Origin: an uncultured Dehalococcoidia bacterium
GTDB lineage: Bacteria > Chloroflexota > Dehalococcoidia > Lucifugimonadales > UBA3495
Assembly: GCA_958296225.1 (NCBI GenBank)
Contig: OY282456.1
Location: 2,294,001-2,358,000, forward strand
Direction: 5' to 3'
DNA: 64,000 nucleotides
The notes under the pieces are model-generated. The model had not been told where the DNA came from. It made no database searches and worked only from the letters and a program-made list of their open reading frames with translations. Positions within the stretch are counted from its first letter, which is position 1. The number at the start of each line of letters is the position of its first letter. Below are positions 1 through 8,157 of this stretch, piece by piece. The translations under genes were made by a program, and so were the position numbers.

Positions 1-58
1 GCTTAGCCCAGGCCAAACGGTTCATCAGGGTACTCACCCGCCCCGGCTCTCCCGTCTG

Positions 59-117
59 AAAAATCCTGTCCATCCCTGTAAAAAACGGACTCCAACCACC
101 GGAATTGCAACGCTGCC
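59..117. repeat. Partial copy of the ~140-bp dispersed inverted-repeat element
   Basis: This is the right half of an element found complete at 6136-6267, 6279-6419, 30649-30788 and 42304-42440. It shares the core reading AAAATCCTGTCCATCCCTG and the end AACGCTGCC. The left terminal repeat is missing. The remaining bases 118-220 hold a TATAAT box at 159-164 and no gene. Confidence 0.7.
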
Positions 118-220
118 AACTGTCAGTCGCGCCATCGTCAGCCTCCAAAAATCCGGTCTATAATGTGATGACGGAGCGGCAACGCTAACGCCAGGGTCAT
201 CTTATATCACGAGGTTTGCT

Positions 221-928
221 ATGACGACGCAGCCGGTTATTGCCACCCCGCCGCCGGCAACCCGCCGCTTCCCGGACACGCCCAAAGCTGATCTGCAGAA
301 CCTCCGCCACCTCAACAACGCGGGCTACATTCCGGTTATCAGCCGGCATCTGGGCGCGCCCGACACTACCGCCGTGCTCAGCGAGTTCCCCATCGGCTGG
401 CAGGTCACCGGCGACCGCCGCGGCTTGCAGTCCCCCGACCTGCTCATTGCCTTCAACGTTGAAACCGCCACCATCATCGCCCACAACGGTTACGCCATCG
501 ACTACCACGGCAAGCCGCCGGACTTCGTGCTGGAAATCGCCTCCCGCCGGACCGCCCGCCACGACGAAACCGGAAAACGCGACGGTTACGCCGCCTTCGG
601 AGTGCCCGAATACTGGCGCTTTGACGACACCGGCGGCCTCTTTTACAGCGTCAGCCTGGCTGGCGACCGGCTGGTTGACGGCCGGTATGAGCCCATCCCG
701 GTCCGGGAAGTAAGCCACGCCCGGCATTGGGGCTACAGCCCGGCGCTGAACCTCTACCTCTGCTGGGAATACGGGCATCTCCGCTGGTACGACCCGGCAG
801 CCGAGCGCTACCTGCCCACCCACGACCAGGAAGCCAACGCCCGCCGCGCCGCCGAAGCCCAACTCGACGCCGAGCGCGCCGCCCGCCTGGCTCTGGAAGC
901 CGAACTCCGACGCCTGCAAAACCCCTAG
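221..928 (+). CDS. Uma2 family (DUF820) nuclease-like protein with C-terminal coiled coil
   Basis: This 235-residue protein has the Uma2/DUF820 fold of the PD-(D/E)XK superfamily. The signature is the run LVLEIAS-like 'DFVLEIASRRTARHDETGKR' near residues 103-122, followed by YAAFGVPEYWRFD, which matches the strand-helix core with its acidic residue and lysine. The last ~40 residues are an Ala/Glu/Arg-rich helix likely to form a coiled coil, a common tail in cyanobacterial and Chloroflexota members. The start at 221 follows a weak GAGG site, and a TATAAT box lies at 159-164. The biological role of Uma2 proteins is not settled. Its sequence is distant from the five-gene Uma2 array at 13.6-16.6 kb. 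Confidence 0.85.
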   Translation: MTTQPVIATPPPATRRFPDTPKADLQNLRHLNNAGYIPVISRHLGAPDTTAVLSEFPIGWQVTGDRRGLQSPDLLIAFNVETATIIAHNGYAIDYHGKPPDFVLEIASRRTARHDETGKRDGYAAFGVPEYWRFDDTGGLFYSVSLAGDRLVDGRYEPIPVREVSHARHWGYSPALNLYLCWEYGHLRWYDPAAERYLPTHDQEANARRAAEAQLDAERAARLALEAELRRLQNP

Positions 929-934
929 CCGGCA

Positions 935-974
935 GTCAAATCGCCCCGGCTCAAGTCAAATCGCCCCGGCTCAA
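935..974. repeat. Two perfect tandem copies of a 20-bp unit at the nadB 3' end
   Basis: The unit GTCAAATCGCCCCGGCTCAA occurs at 935-954 and again at 955-974. The nadB stop codon (951-953) lies inside it. The duplication is not a multiple of three, so it decides where nadB terminates. It looks like a recent slippage event. Confidence 0.9.
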
Positions 975-2540
975 AACGATGTGCCGCCGCCATTCCGCCG
1001 ACGTTTCCGCAAAATCCTCCCGGTAGTGCGCCCCCCGGCTCTCCCGCCGCTGCAAGGCCGACTCCACGATGAGCCGCGCCGCCGTCAGCATATTCCGCAG
1101 CTCAAAATACGCAACCGTCGCCGGCGGCGGCATGGTGCGCTGCCACAGGTTCAGGATGCGGGCCGACAGCAGCAGCCGCGTTCCGTTGCGGGCGATGCCC
1201 GCGTTGCGCCACATCAGGTCTTGCAGATTCTCCCGTCCTCTTTCGGGAACCGTGGCGCAAACCATCGCCCGGTTGGGCAGCGTCGCCCGCAAATCCCTGT
1301 CTCTATCTCTATCCCCCTCTGCCGGCGCGTATTCCGGCGCGTTGCCCAGCGTGGCATCCACCAGCCGCCGCGAAAACACCAGCGTATCCAGCAGCGAGTT
1401 GCTGGCCAGCCGGTTGGCCCCGTGCACCGCGGCGCAGGCCGCCTCGCCGCAGGCGTACAGGCCGGGAATGCCGGTGCGTCCCCAAGTGTCAATACGGACG
1501 CCGCCCATCATATAGTGCGCCGCCGGCGCAACGGGGATGGGCTGCTGCGTAATGTCCAGCCCGTAGCGACGACATTCGGCGTAGATGGTGGGAAAACGGC
1601 TGCTGACCGTGGCCCCGGGCAGGTGGGAAATGTCCAGCAAGGCCGCCTGGCCGCCGGACTGTTCCATCTCGGCGGCGATGGCGCGGGCAACCACATCCCG
1701 CGGCGCCAGGTCGGCCAGGGGATGATAGTCGGCCATAAAAGGCCGGCCGGCGGCGTTGCGCAGTATCGCCCCCTCGCCCCGCATCGCCTCCGACAGCAGA
1801 AAAGTAGGCGCGCCCGCCAGCCACAGGGCCGTCGGGTGAAACTGGTAAAACTCCATATCCATCACGTCGGCGCCGGCCAGAAACGCCAGCGCCACCCCGT
1901 CGCCCGTGGCAACCTCCGGGTTGGTGGTATAGCGATACAGCTGCCCGGCCCCTCCGGCGCTGATAACCACCACCGGACTGCGATAGGTTTGCGCCGCGCC
2001 GCCGCCGGCCGGCAGCGTTGCCACGCCGGCCGCGCGCCCGTCCGCAACGCAGATGCGGGTAGCGTGGGTGTACTCCAGCACGGTAATGTTGGGCGCGGAA
2101 CGCACCCGGTCGGCCAGCGTATCCTCAATATGCTGCCCGGTAGCGTCGCCGCCGGCGTGCAGGATGCGCGGGATGCTGTGCGCCCCCTCCCGCCCCAGCG
2201 CAATCTGCCCGTGAATCGTGTCAAAGGGGACGCCCCACCGGATGAGACTGGCGATGCTGTCCGGCCCCTGGCCGGTGAGCACGGCCACGGCGTCCGGGTC
2301 GCACAGGCCGGCCCCGGCGTCCAGCGTATCGCGCCGGTGCAAGGTGGGCGAATCGCCGGGGCCGATGGCGGCGGCGATGCCGCCCTGGGCATACCGGCTG
2401 TTGCAGTCGTCAATGCGGCCCTTGGTAATCACCAGCACACTGCCCTGCGCGGCCGCCAGCAGCGCGGTATTCAGCCCGGCAATGCCGCTGCCGATGATGA
2501 TATAGTCGTAACGGGGCTGGCCGGTCAATGGGACTGGCAA
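951..2540 (-). CDS. nadB: L-aspartate oxidase
   Basis: NadB oxidises L-aspartate to iminoaspartate, the first step of de novo NAD synthesis, in the cytoplasm with FAD. At 529 residues it has the usual family length. The N-terminus carries the dinucleotide-binding run IIIGSGIAGLNTALLAA. Other family blocks are the SRYAQGGIAAA segment, HRRDTLDAGAGL, and the C-terminal substrate and capping segments MMGGVRIDTWGRTGIPGLYACGEAACAAVHGANRLASNSLLD (cited in part by position ~345-390). The start is a TTG directly after the stop of the upstream gene at 2541, so the two are probably co-transcribed. No nadA or nadC lies nearby, but nadD is present at 27134. Confidence 0.95.
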   Translation of the reverse strand: MPVPLTGQPRYDYIIIGSGIAGLNTALLAAAQGSVLVITKGRIDDCNSRYAQGGIAAAIGPGDSPTLHRRDTLDAGAGLCDPDAVAVLTGQGPDSIASLIRWGVPFDTIHGQIALGREGAHSIPRILHAGGDATGQHIEDTLADRVRSAPNITVLEYTHATRICVADGRAAGVATLPAGGGAAQTYRSPVVVISAGGAGQLYRYTTNPEVATGDGVALAFLAGADVMDMEFYQFHPTALWLAGAPTFLLSEAMRGEGAILRNAAGRPFMADYHPLADLAPRDVVARAIAAEMEQSGGQAALLDISHLPGATVSSRFPTIYAECRRYGLDITQQPIPVAPAAHYMMGGVRIDTWGRTGIPGLYACGEAACAAVHGANRLASNSLLDTLVFSRRLVDATLGNAPEYAPAEGDRDRDRDLRATLPNRAMVCATVPERGRENLQDLMWRNAGIARNGTRLLLSARILNLWQRTMPPPATVAYFELRNMLTAARLIVESALQRRESRGAHYREDFAETSAEWRRHIVLSRGDLT

Positions 2541-3029
2541 CTATGCGGCGCGCGTGTCCGGCGCGTCGCCGTTGGTCCGGCGCCGGCGCGCCTGCTGCAA
2601 CAGAGAAGTAGCGCGCGCCAGCCCGATGCGGTGTTCCTCGGATGCGGCCAGTATCTCCTCAACGCCTTGCTGAATCAGCGGGCTGGCCTGCATCATCGAG
2701 AAGTAAATCTGGCGCGCCACCTCTGCCGCTTCCCCGTGGAGTTCGGCGGCCTGCTCAAACAAAATCCGGGCTTGTCGCATCGCTTCCGGGCCGTCCTGAT
2801 TGGCCAGAGATTCCGCTTCCCTTGATGCCAGGCGCGCGCGGTTAGACAGTTCTCCGACCTGCTCCATCAGCACGGTTTGCTGCGGCAGCATTTCCATAGC
2901 CCGACGCAACGGCTGTAGCGCGGCGGCATAGGCTTCATTAGCCACGCGGATAGTTTCGCCGGCTTGCACCGCAACGTCAATCAGCACTTCATAAATGTCC
3001 GGTTCGTCCGGTGGTGGCAGGCTGGTCAT
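2541..3029 (-). CDS. Conserved alpha-helical protein, paralogue of the gene at 3075-3557
   Basis: This is a 162-residue, almost wholly helical soluble protein with no signal peptide or membrane segment. It begins MTSLPPPDEPDIYEVLIDV, nearly the same as its upstream neighbour (MTTPVPPPDEPDIYEALID), so the two arose by tandem duplication. Alanine, glutamate and glutamine dominate and heptad spacing suggests a coiled coil. It ends in a basic stretch (QQARRRRTNGDAP) also shared with the paralogue. It abuts nadB with no gap, but no function in NAD synthesis can be read from the sequence. No known domain was recognised. Confidence 0.75.
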   Translation of the reverse strand: MTSLPPPDEPDIYEVLIDVAVQAGETIRVANEAYAAALQPLRRAMEMLPQQTVLMEQVGELSNRARLASREAESLANQDGPEAMRQARILFEQAAELHGEAAEVARQIYFSMMQASPLIQQGVEEILAASEEHRIGLARATSLLQQARRRRTNGDAPDTRAA

Positions 3030-3074
3030 AATCCGTCAGTCCTTAAATTATGCGGCGCGCGCATCCGGGGTATC

Positions 3075-3557
3075 TCAGTTGGCCGGGCTATCTCCGTTAG
3101 TTTGGCGCCGCCGCCGCGCCCGCCATAGCCTGCTGGCCCGTTCCAGACCGTCCCGCAGCGATTGCGAGCCTGCGCTCCAGACCGCCAGACCCTGCGCCAT
3201 TTCGTCCGCTGCCTGCCGGGTCAGCTCATAAGCCTGGCCGGATATGATGCGCGCCCGGCGTGATGCGGAAGTCGCTTGCGCCGCCAGTCCCATTGCCCGG
3301 ATGATATTCCCTTGCGGATTATCCTGCACCAGGGCAATCGCCTCAATGAGCAATTCCGCGGCCTCGTCCGACCGGGCGTCGGCTTCGCGCATGATGTCGC
3401 TGCTTTCCCGGTGCATCCTCTGCGCCCGGTTTATCTGCGGCAAAGCGGCCTCAAAATGGAACGACGCCTCCCGGTGCGCCGCGCCGGCCGCCTCAAGATA
3501 GTCAATCAGCGCCTCGTAAATGTCCGGCTCGTCCGGCGGCGGTACTGGCGTCGTCAT
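3075..3557 (-). CDS. Conserved alpha-helical protein, paralogue of the gene at 2541-3029
   Basis: This 160-residue protein shares its first ~16 residues and its RRRQTNGD tail with the downstream paralogue; the middle is more divergent. The start ATG at 3557 was chosen because the shared MTTPVPPPDEPDIYEALID begins there. A GGAGG-like site (CGGAGGTTTCGTACT in reverse) lies just upstream. A longer frame exists but is compositionally unlike protein. The protein is probably cytoplasmic and coiled-coil. Forty-five bases separate it from the next gene, so an operon reading 3557 to 951 (two paralogues then nadB) is likely. Confidence 0.75.
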   Translation of the reverse strand: MTTPVPPPDEPDIYEALIDYLEAAGAAHREASFHFEAALPQINRAQRMHRESSDIMREADARSDEAAELLIEAIALVQDNPQGNIIRAMGLAAQATSASRRARIISGQAYELTRQAADEMAQGLAVWSAGSQSLRDGLERASRLWRARRRRQTNGDSPAN

Positions 3558-3583
3558 AGTACGAAACCTCCGGTACGGCGGTA

Positions 3584-3613
3584 GGCCGGGGCGAATGGTG
3601 ATTCGCCCCGGCC
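3584..3613. terminator. Perfect 13-bp hairpin between the VOC gene and the paralogue pair
   Basis: GGCCGGGGCGAAT at 3584-3596 pairs exactly with 3601-3613 around a GGTG loop. It lies 12 bases beyond the stop of the VOC gene. There is no T-tract, so it may be a factor-dependent or attenuating stop, or a transcript-stabilising hairpin. Confidence 0.55.
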
Positions 3614-3624
3614 CCGATGCCCGC

Positions 3625-4110
3625 CTAGTCTGCGCCGGCCAGGGCCGGCTCCGCGATGGGCTCCAGCTGCCAGGGGAAGTTGCCGTCAAACAGGAAACCC
3701 TCCCGGTTCCCCCACTCCGATTCGGGAGCCTCGTAGTAAATCTCAATCTCGTTGTCGTCCGGGTCGTAAATATAGACGCCCATGGAAATGCCGTGGTCGC
3801 CCAGCCGCTTGATGCGCACGCCGTGGTCCTTGCAGCGCTGGTACAGCTCTTTCAGGTCGCGGAAAGAGTTCATCTGCCAGGCCATATGGGCCATGCCCAC
3901 GCGCCGGTCCTCCGGGCCGGGGGCATCCATGCCCAGCGGCACCAGGGCCAGCTCGTGGGACATCGTGGTGTCGGCGGAAAGGAACGTCATCCCGCCGGGA
4001 CGGGCCGTCATCACGGTCAGCCCCAGCACGTTGGTGTAAAAATCAACGCTGCGGTCAATGTCCCGAACCTTGATGACCAGATGCCCCAGCTGCTTGGGAG
4101 TGTGAGCCAT
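3625..4110 (-). CDS. VOC superfamily (glyoxalase/extradiol dioxygenase-like) protein
   Basis: This is a 161-residue single-module vicinal-oxygen-chelate protein, a metal enzyme fold used for ring cleavage, isomerisation or resistance. Family features are the opening LGHLVIKVRDIDRSVDFYTN with its metal-ligand His, a second His in RVGMAHMAWQM, and the distal Glu in DPDDNEIEIYYE. These ligands resemble catechol 2,3-dioxygenase-type members. The start at 4110 is set by a strong AGGAGGT site six bases upstream; the frame extends further but without such a site. The substrate cannot be told. The gene is divergent from the fusion gene at 4303. Confidence 0.85.
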   Translation of the reverse strand: MAHTPKQLGHLVIKVRDIDRSVDFYTNVLGLTVMTARPGGMTFLSADTTMSHELALVPLGMDAPGPEDRRVGMAHMAWQMNSFRDLKELYQRCKDHGVRIKRLGDHGISMGVYIYDPDDNEIEIYYEAPESEWGNREGFLFDGNFPWQLEPIAEPALAGAD

Positions 4111-4245
4111 AACTGTACCTCCTGGAAACAAATCGGTGAGCCGGTGATTTATCCCATTATAACGCACCGGGCCGTTGGTGTGCATCGCCGCAATTTATGG
4201 TAAAACCACCCTTGCAGCCGCTCATCGCCGGCCCCGTTGGGTTAG

Positions 4246-4251
4246 TATAAT
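4246..4251 (+). promoter_or_regulatory. TATAAT -10 box upstream of the GNAT-aminotransferase fusion
   Basis: A perfect TATAAT is followed at once by an ATG at 4252 that would lie upstream of any transcript start from this box. That favours the ATG at 4303 as the real start. No good -35 is visible. Confidence 0.4.
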
Positions 4252-4302
4252 ATGGCGGTAGCCGGCCCACCAAACCCGCCCCGTCGCTTATGCCGGTCGC
4301 TT

Positions 4303-6024
4303 ATGAAAGAAACGCCACGACCTACTTCGACCACCGGGCCAATGCCCTATGACGCTGTGTCCCTCAACGGCCGCAGCGCCGATGACGCCGGCCTGGTGTT
4401 CAAGCAAGCCGACCAAGCCTGGGAGTTCGCGGAAATCTCCCAGCTGAACTACGCATCTTTCGTCGAAGAGGTGCCCCAGCATCCCTCCAACGACGACCGG
4501 GCGCTGGTGGACCGTTTCCACCCCGAAAATACCTACTTCATCTGCCGCCGCGACCAGGAACTGGTCGGTATGATTTGCGTGCGCGACCGCCGGCCCTTCT
4601 CCCTGGACGAAAAGCTGGGCCGCCTGGAACGCCATCTGCCCCAGGCCGAAGGCGCGCGCGTCTGCGAAGTGCGCCTGCTGGCCGTGCGCCCCGGTATGCG
4701 GCGCACCCGGGTCCTGCCCGGCCTGCTCACCATGATGGCCCGCTACTGCCAGGAAGGCGGCTACGACTACGTGGTGATGTCCGGCCGCGTCTCCCAACAG
4801 CGCCTCTATCGCCACATCGGATTCATCCCCTTCGGCCCGCTGGTCGGCGACGACGATGCCCCCTACCAGCCGATGTATCGCCCCGTCGGCAACGTGGGCG
4901 TCGAGTTCGCCGGCCGGTTCCACGACGCCGTCGCCCCCCCGCCCGGCCAGCCCGTCATCCTGACCCCCGGCCCGGTAGCAATGCCCGACGCCGTAACCCG
5001 CGCCTTCCGGCAGCCCCCTCTGTCCCACCGCTCGCCGGAGTTTGGCCGCCTGATGCAAAGCGTCCGGCGACGATTGCGCGCCCTCACCGGAGCCAGCTAT
5101 TGCGCGGTGATGGTCGGCTCCGGCACCCTGGCCAACGACGTGGTGGCCGCCCAGCTGTCGCGGCTCAACGCCCCCGGCGTAATCGTCACCGCCGGCGAGT
5201 TCGGAGAACGCCTCATCGACCACGCCAGCCGCATGGGCCTGCGCTATACCCCGGTGCGCCACGAATGGGGCGCGCCGCTGGACTACGACCGCATCGCGCA
5301 GGCCCTGGCCGCCCGCCCCCACGGCTGGCTCTGGACGGTACACTGCGAAACCTCCACCGGGGCCTTGGCCGACCTCCCCCGGCTCAAATCCCTGTGCCAA
5401 CGGCAAAACGCCCGCATCGCCCTGGACTGCATCAGCAGCATCGCCGCCACTGCGGTTGACCTGCGGGACGTGTGGCTGGCCAGCGGCGCCAGCGGCAAGG
5501 CCCTGGCCGCCTATCCCGGCCTCGGCCTGGTCTTCTGCGCCCAACGGCCGCCGCCCGATACCACCCTCCCCCGCTACCTCGATTTGGGGCTGTACTGCGC
5601 CGGAGATGACAGCGGCACGGTGCCATTTACCCTGTCCTCCAACCTGCTCGCCGCTCTGGACGCCGGCCTCAACCGCCAGACCGGCGCGCTCCGCTCCCAA
5701 ATTGACGCCGATGGCCGCTGGGTGCGCCGGCAGCTCCGCTCCCTGGGCCTCTCCCTGGTGGCCGCCGAAGCCGAAAGCATGGGCGCCGTTACCACCATTG
5801 CGCTGCCCGCCGACACTGTCAACGCCGCCCAACTGGGCCGCGCCCTCGAAGCCCAGGGCTTCTACACGTCCTACGCCAGCGGCTACCTGCGCGAGCGCAA
5901 CTGGCTCCAAATCTGCCTTATGGGAGAGGTGAACCGCTCCCAACTGGAACGCCTCATTCCCGTGCTCGCCGCCCAACTGGACGAAATGACCAGGGCTCAG
6001 CCCCCGGCCCAATCCCCGGAATAA
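4303..6024 (+). CDS. GNAT acyltransferase domain fused to class V aminotransferase
   Basis: This 573-residue fusion has two parts. Residues ~20-190 look like an N-acyl amino acid synthase/GNAT domain (the VCEVRLLAVRPGMRR turn and the following pantetheine-loop region). Residues ~215-570 are a fold-type I, class V PLP aminotransferase of the alanine-glyoxylate/phosphonoacetaldehyde-forming type. They include LTPGPVAMPDAV, SHRSPEFGRLMQ, GSGTLANDVVAAQLS, HCETSTGALAD, the aspartate in ALDCISSIAA and the PLP lysine in SGASGKALAAYPG (Lys ~399). The start at 4303 was preferred to the ATG at 4252, which overlaps the -10 box. The gene is monocistronic and the substrates are unknown. Both halves keep their landmark residues, so the fusion appears functional. 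Confidence 0.85.
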   Translation: MKETPRPTSTTGPMPYDAVSLNGRSADDAGLVFKQADQAWEFAEISQLNYASFVEEVPQHPSNDDRALVDRFHPENTYFICRRDQELVGMICVRDRRPFSLDEKLGRLERHLPQAEGARVCEVRLLAVRPGMRRTRVLPGLLTMMARYCQEGGYDYVVMSGRVSQQRLYRHIGFIPFGPLVGDDDAPYQPMYRPVGNVGVEFAGRFHDAVAPPPGQPVILTPGPVAMPDAVTRAFRQPPLSHRSPEFGRLMQSVRRRLRALTGASYCAVMVGSGTLANDVVAAQLSRLNAPGVIVTAGEFGERLIDHASRMGLRYTPVRHEWGAPLDYDRIAQALAARPHGWLWTVHCETSTGALADLPRLKSLCQRQNARIALDCISSIAATAVDLRDVWLASGASGKALAAYPGLGLVFCAQRPPPDTTLPRYLDLGLYCAGDDSGTVPFTLSSNLLAALDAGLNRQTGALRSQIDADGRWVRRQLRSLGLSLVAAEAESMGAVTTIALPADTVNAAQLGRALEAQGFYTSYASGYLRERNWLQICLMGEVNRSQLERLIPVLAAQLDEMTRAQPPAQSPE

Positions 6025-6135
6025 CGATAATCGCAAACCGTCATTCCGGCCGGCCTGTATCGTCATCCGGCGCCAGCCCCGGCATCCACAATCCCCGGCG
6101 CCGGCGCGACCGGTGCATCACCCACCGGTCAGCCG

Positions 6136-6267
6136 GTAGCCTTCCGTTGCCGGTGGTTGTACCTTGCCGTCATTCCGACTTGCGCCGGAATCCGCCATAT
6201 CCCCATCGGAAAAATCCTGTCCATCCCTGTAAAAAACGGACTCCAACCGCCTGAATTGCAACGCTGC
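6136..6267. mobile_element. MITE-like element, copy 1 of a tandem pair
   Basis: This 132-bp element has terminal inverted repeats (GGTAGC...GCTGCC type) and no coding capacity. It shares its core with the copies at 6279, 30649 and 42304. The 9-bp direct repeat CGGTCAGCC flanks it on both sides. Confidence 0.7.
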
Positions 6268-6278
6268 CCGGTCAGCCG

Positions 6279-6419
6279 GTAGCGTTCCGTTTCAGGTGAT
6301 TGTACCTTGCCGTCATTCCCACTTGCGCCGGAATCCGCCATATCCCCATCGGAAAAATCCCGTCCATCCCGTCCATCCCTGTAAAAAACGGACTCCAACC
6401 GCCTGAATTGCAACGCTGC
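6279..6419. mobile_element. MITE-like element, copy 2 of a tandem pair
   Basis: This 141-bp copy sits 143 bp after the first in the same orientation, separated by the shared CGGTCAGCC, which recurs at its right end (6421 on). It ends five bases before the stop codon of the DUF1232 gene. The stretch 6025-6423 holds nothing else beyond this pair. Confidence 0.7.
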
Positions 6420-6423
6420 CCGG

Positions 6424-6816
6424 TCAGCCCCTCGGCCCCGGCTTGTCATCGGCCTCATCGGGCGGGCGCGCCTGGCCATCCACCACGCTGTCGGGGTCGT
6501 GGTCTTCGGGACGTGGCGGCGGCGGTTCGCCCATATGCTCCCGCACCACGGCCCGGGGACACAGGTTCCAGAACAGCCAGACCGCCAGCGCCAGGATGAT
6601 AATGTCGTCATAGCGCCCCAGCCCGTAAGGAATCCGGTCCCGCACCAGGTCAATGGGAAAAATGCCGTACACCAGCGCCAGCGGCACTAGCAGCTTGGGC
6701 AGCAGGCTTACCCGCCGGTCCCGGTGCAGCCGCCACAGGGCGCGCACAAACTTCACGATGCGCGGCGCCAGCTGGGGGCCGAACATCAGCAACAAAGGCC
6801 ACAAAAATCTGAACAT
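6424..6816 (-). CDS. DUF1232 (YkvA-like) membrane protein
   Basis: This 130-residue protein has a hydrophobic N-terminal segment (residues 1-15) and a DUF1232 core at ~40-85. The core reads LVPLALVYGIFPIDL then DRIPYGLGRYDD, the family's hallmark of a 'P-I-D' turn followed by the Gly-Asp-Asp loop. The C-terminal 40 residues are charged and proline-rich (EPPPPRPEDHDP). It is probably an inner-membrane protein of unknown role. The start at 6816 follows a GGTGGGG site; an upstream in-frame ATG lacks a ribosome site. Confidence 0.8.
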   Translation of the reverse strand: MFRFLWPLLLMFGPQLAPRIVKFVRALWRLHRDRRVSLLPKLLVPLALVYGIFPIDLVRDRIPYGLGRYDDIIILALAVWLFWNLCPRAVVREHMGEPPPPRPEDHDPDSVVDGQARPPDEADDKPGPRG

Positions 6817-7043
6817 AGCATCCCCACCTTGCCCGCAATGGTAGCACATTGGGCGCCCGTTTGCGCGCCGCCGCCATACCGCCGCATCCTCAGTGATGCG
6901 GCAGCGTTCCGTTGCCGGTGGTTTGAGATGCTGTGCCGTCGTTTTGTCGGGGGTGTAGCGGCGGCGCATAGGGGTCGCCCCTGCGATGCAACCACCGGAA
7001 AGGAAACCCAGCCTTTCCAATCCGGCCACCGGCTAACCGAACC

Positions 7044-7586
7044 TTACCGGCGGCGGGAACTGCTGTATCCGTACCCGGCTCCGAAACCGCCTACCAAACC
7101 GGCCAGCGCGAACATTATCTCACGCAACAGGTCAGCCATTTCCAGCACCGCCAGAATGACGATGATGGAGATCAGGGCTAGAACCGCAAAAGCCACCAGA
7201 CCGGCCCAAACGAATCGTCCAATCTTGCGGTCACCGTAGTCATGGTCTATTTCGCGCCCCCTAATACCGATGATGTCGGTGATGTGCTGCTCCGTTACCC
7301 GAGCCGCAATAGGGTTGACCATGCTACCCAGCATCATGGACATTGAGGTAACGGACGTGTGTGTTACCAAATCACCCCCGCCGCGACGCAGATTCGCCTG
7401 GATTTCTTGGGGAAGGGTTTCCAGAACGTGCGGCGGCAGTCTTTCCACAAATTCCGCCGGAACCTGCATCATTCGAGGAACATCGCCTGTGCCCTCTTCG
7501 GGAGAGTCGCCGTTATCCGGAGTAGCAGGTAACTCGTCGCCGGGTTCTTGGGCCGGTCCGTTTACGTTGTTATTATCGGTTGACAT
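7044..7586 (-). CDS. Two-helix membrane protein with acidic N-terminus
   Basis: This is a 180-residue protein. Residues 1-40 are acidic and disordered. Residues 41-110 are amphipathic (QVPAEFVERLPPHVLETLP). Two membrane spans follow at ~126-147 and ~152-172, and a basic SSSRRR tail remains on the cytoplasmic side. It somewhat resembles DUF2335-type membrane proteins, but the match is weak and no function is claimed. It lies 13 bases downstream of the gene at 7600-7908 and is probably translated from the same transcript. Both sit inside the inverted-repeat cassette 6900-8092. Confidence 0.7.
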   Translation of the reverse strand: MSTDNNNVNGPAQEPGDELPATPDNGDSPEEGTGDVPRMMQVPAEFVERLPPHVLETLPQEIQANLRRGGGDLVTHTSVTSMSMMLGSMVNPIAARVTEQHITDIIGIRGREIDHDYGDRKIGRFVWAGLVAFAVLALISIIVILAVLEMADLLREIMFALAGLVGGFGAGYGYSSSRRR

Positions 7587-7599
7587 AGCGCACTCCCGT

Positions 7600-7908
7600 T
7601 TAAATCAACGAAAAGTGCCGGCTGTGCTGATGAAAGCCGCCCTCGCCAAAGCGGTCGCCCGGACGATGAGCATTGGGCATGAAAAAATCGCCAACCATAG
7701 CGTTCACCCGGCCACTTATCACAGCAGCAAGCAAAACCTTGAGGAGTTCCTCGGCATCCTTATCCGTGATCTCTCCTTCCTGCTGGGCAGCGGTGATGGC
7801 CTCGATAGTGCGACGCAAGTCGGCGTTGGCAAATCCCCGCTGCGGGCTGATCGCCGACAGCAAATCATCCCAGGACACGGAGGGGAGTTCGTTCCTGGTA
7901 ATCGTCAT
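7600..7908 (-). CDS. Small conserved-looking protein, partner of the membrane protein at 7044
   Basis: This 102-residue soluble protein was not recognised. A short N-terminal segment containing NELPSVSWDDLLSAISPQRG is followed by two predicted helices and a glycine/histidine-rich tail (GDRFGEGGFHQHSRHFS). The start at 7908 is fixed by an AGGAGGAACA site 9 bases upstream. The frame continues open far upstream on this strand only because it is antisense to the methyltransferase gene. It is the first gene of the two-gene cassette between inverted repeats. Confidence 0.7.
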   Translation of the reverse strand: MTITRNELPSVSWDDLLSAISPQRGFANADLRRTIEAITAAQQEGEITDKDAEELLKVLLAAVISGRVNAMVGDFFMPNAHRPGDRFGEGGFHQHSRHFSLI

Positions 7909-8157
7909 TGTACTTGTTCCTCCTGTTGCGTTCACCCAAGCCATGCCGGGTGCTTGCCGATTGTAGCAAGGTTTTCCCTTGATTGTACACCATAATTTTA
8001 CCAAACCGGAACCGCTTTGGCACCACCGGCTTGTCAATAGGCAGCATCCCGCCCACCGCCTGAACCCAAACCACCGGAAACGGAACGCTGCCAGTGACGC
8101 CCTCGCCCTTGCCCGTCGTCCTCGGCCACTGCTAGACTGGCCGCCGGAGGCCATCCT

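Larger units (their letters stand above)
6900..8092. mobile_element. Two-gene cassette bounded by 27-bp inverted repeats and an 8-bp target duplication
   Basis: The left end begins GGCAGCGTTCCGTTG (6900-6926) and recurs inverted at 8067-8092, with about 25 of 27 positions matching. Directly outside are AGTGATGC (6892-6899) and AGTGACGC (8093-8100), which look like an 8-bp target-site duplication with one change. The element carries the genes at 7044 and 7600 and no transposase. The ends resemble those of the small MITE family, so a common transposase acting in trans is inferred. Confidence 0.65.
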
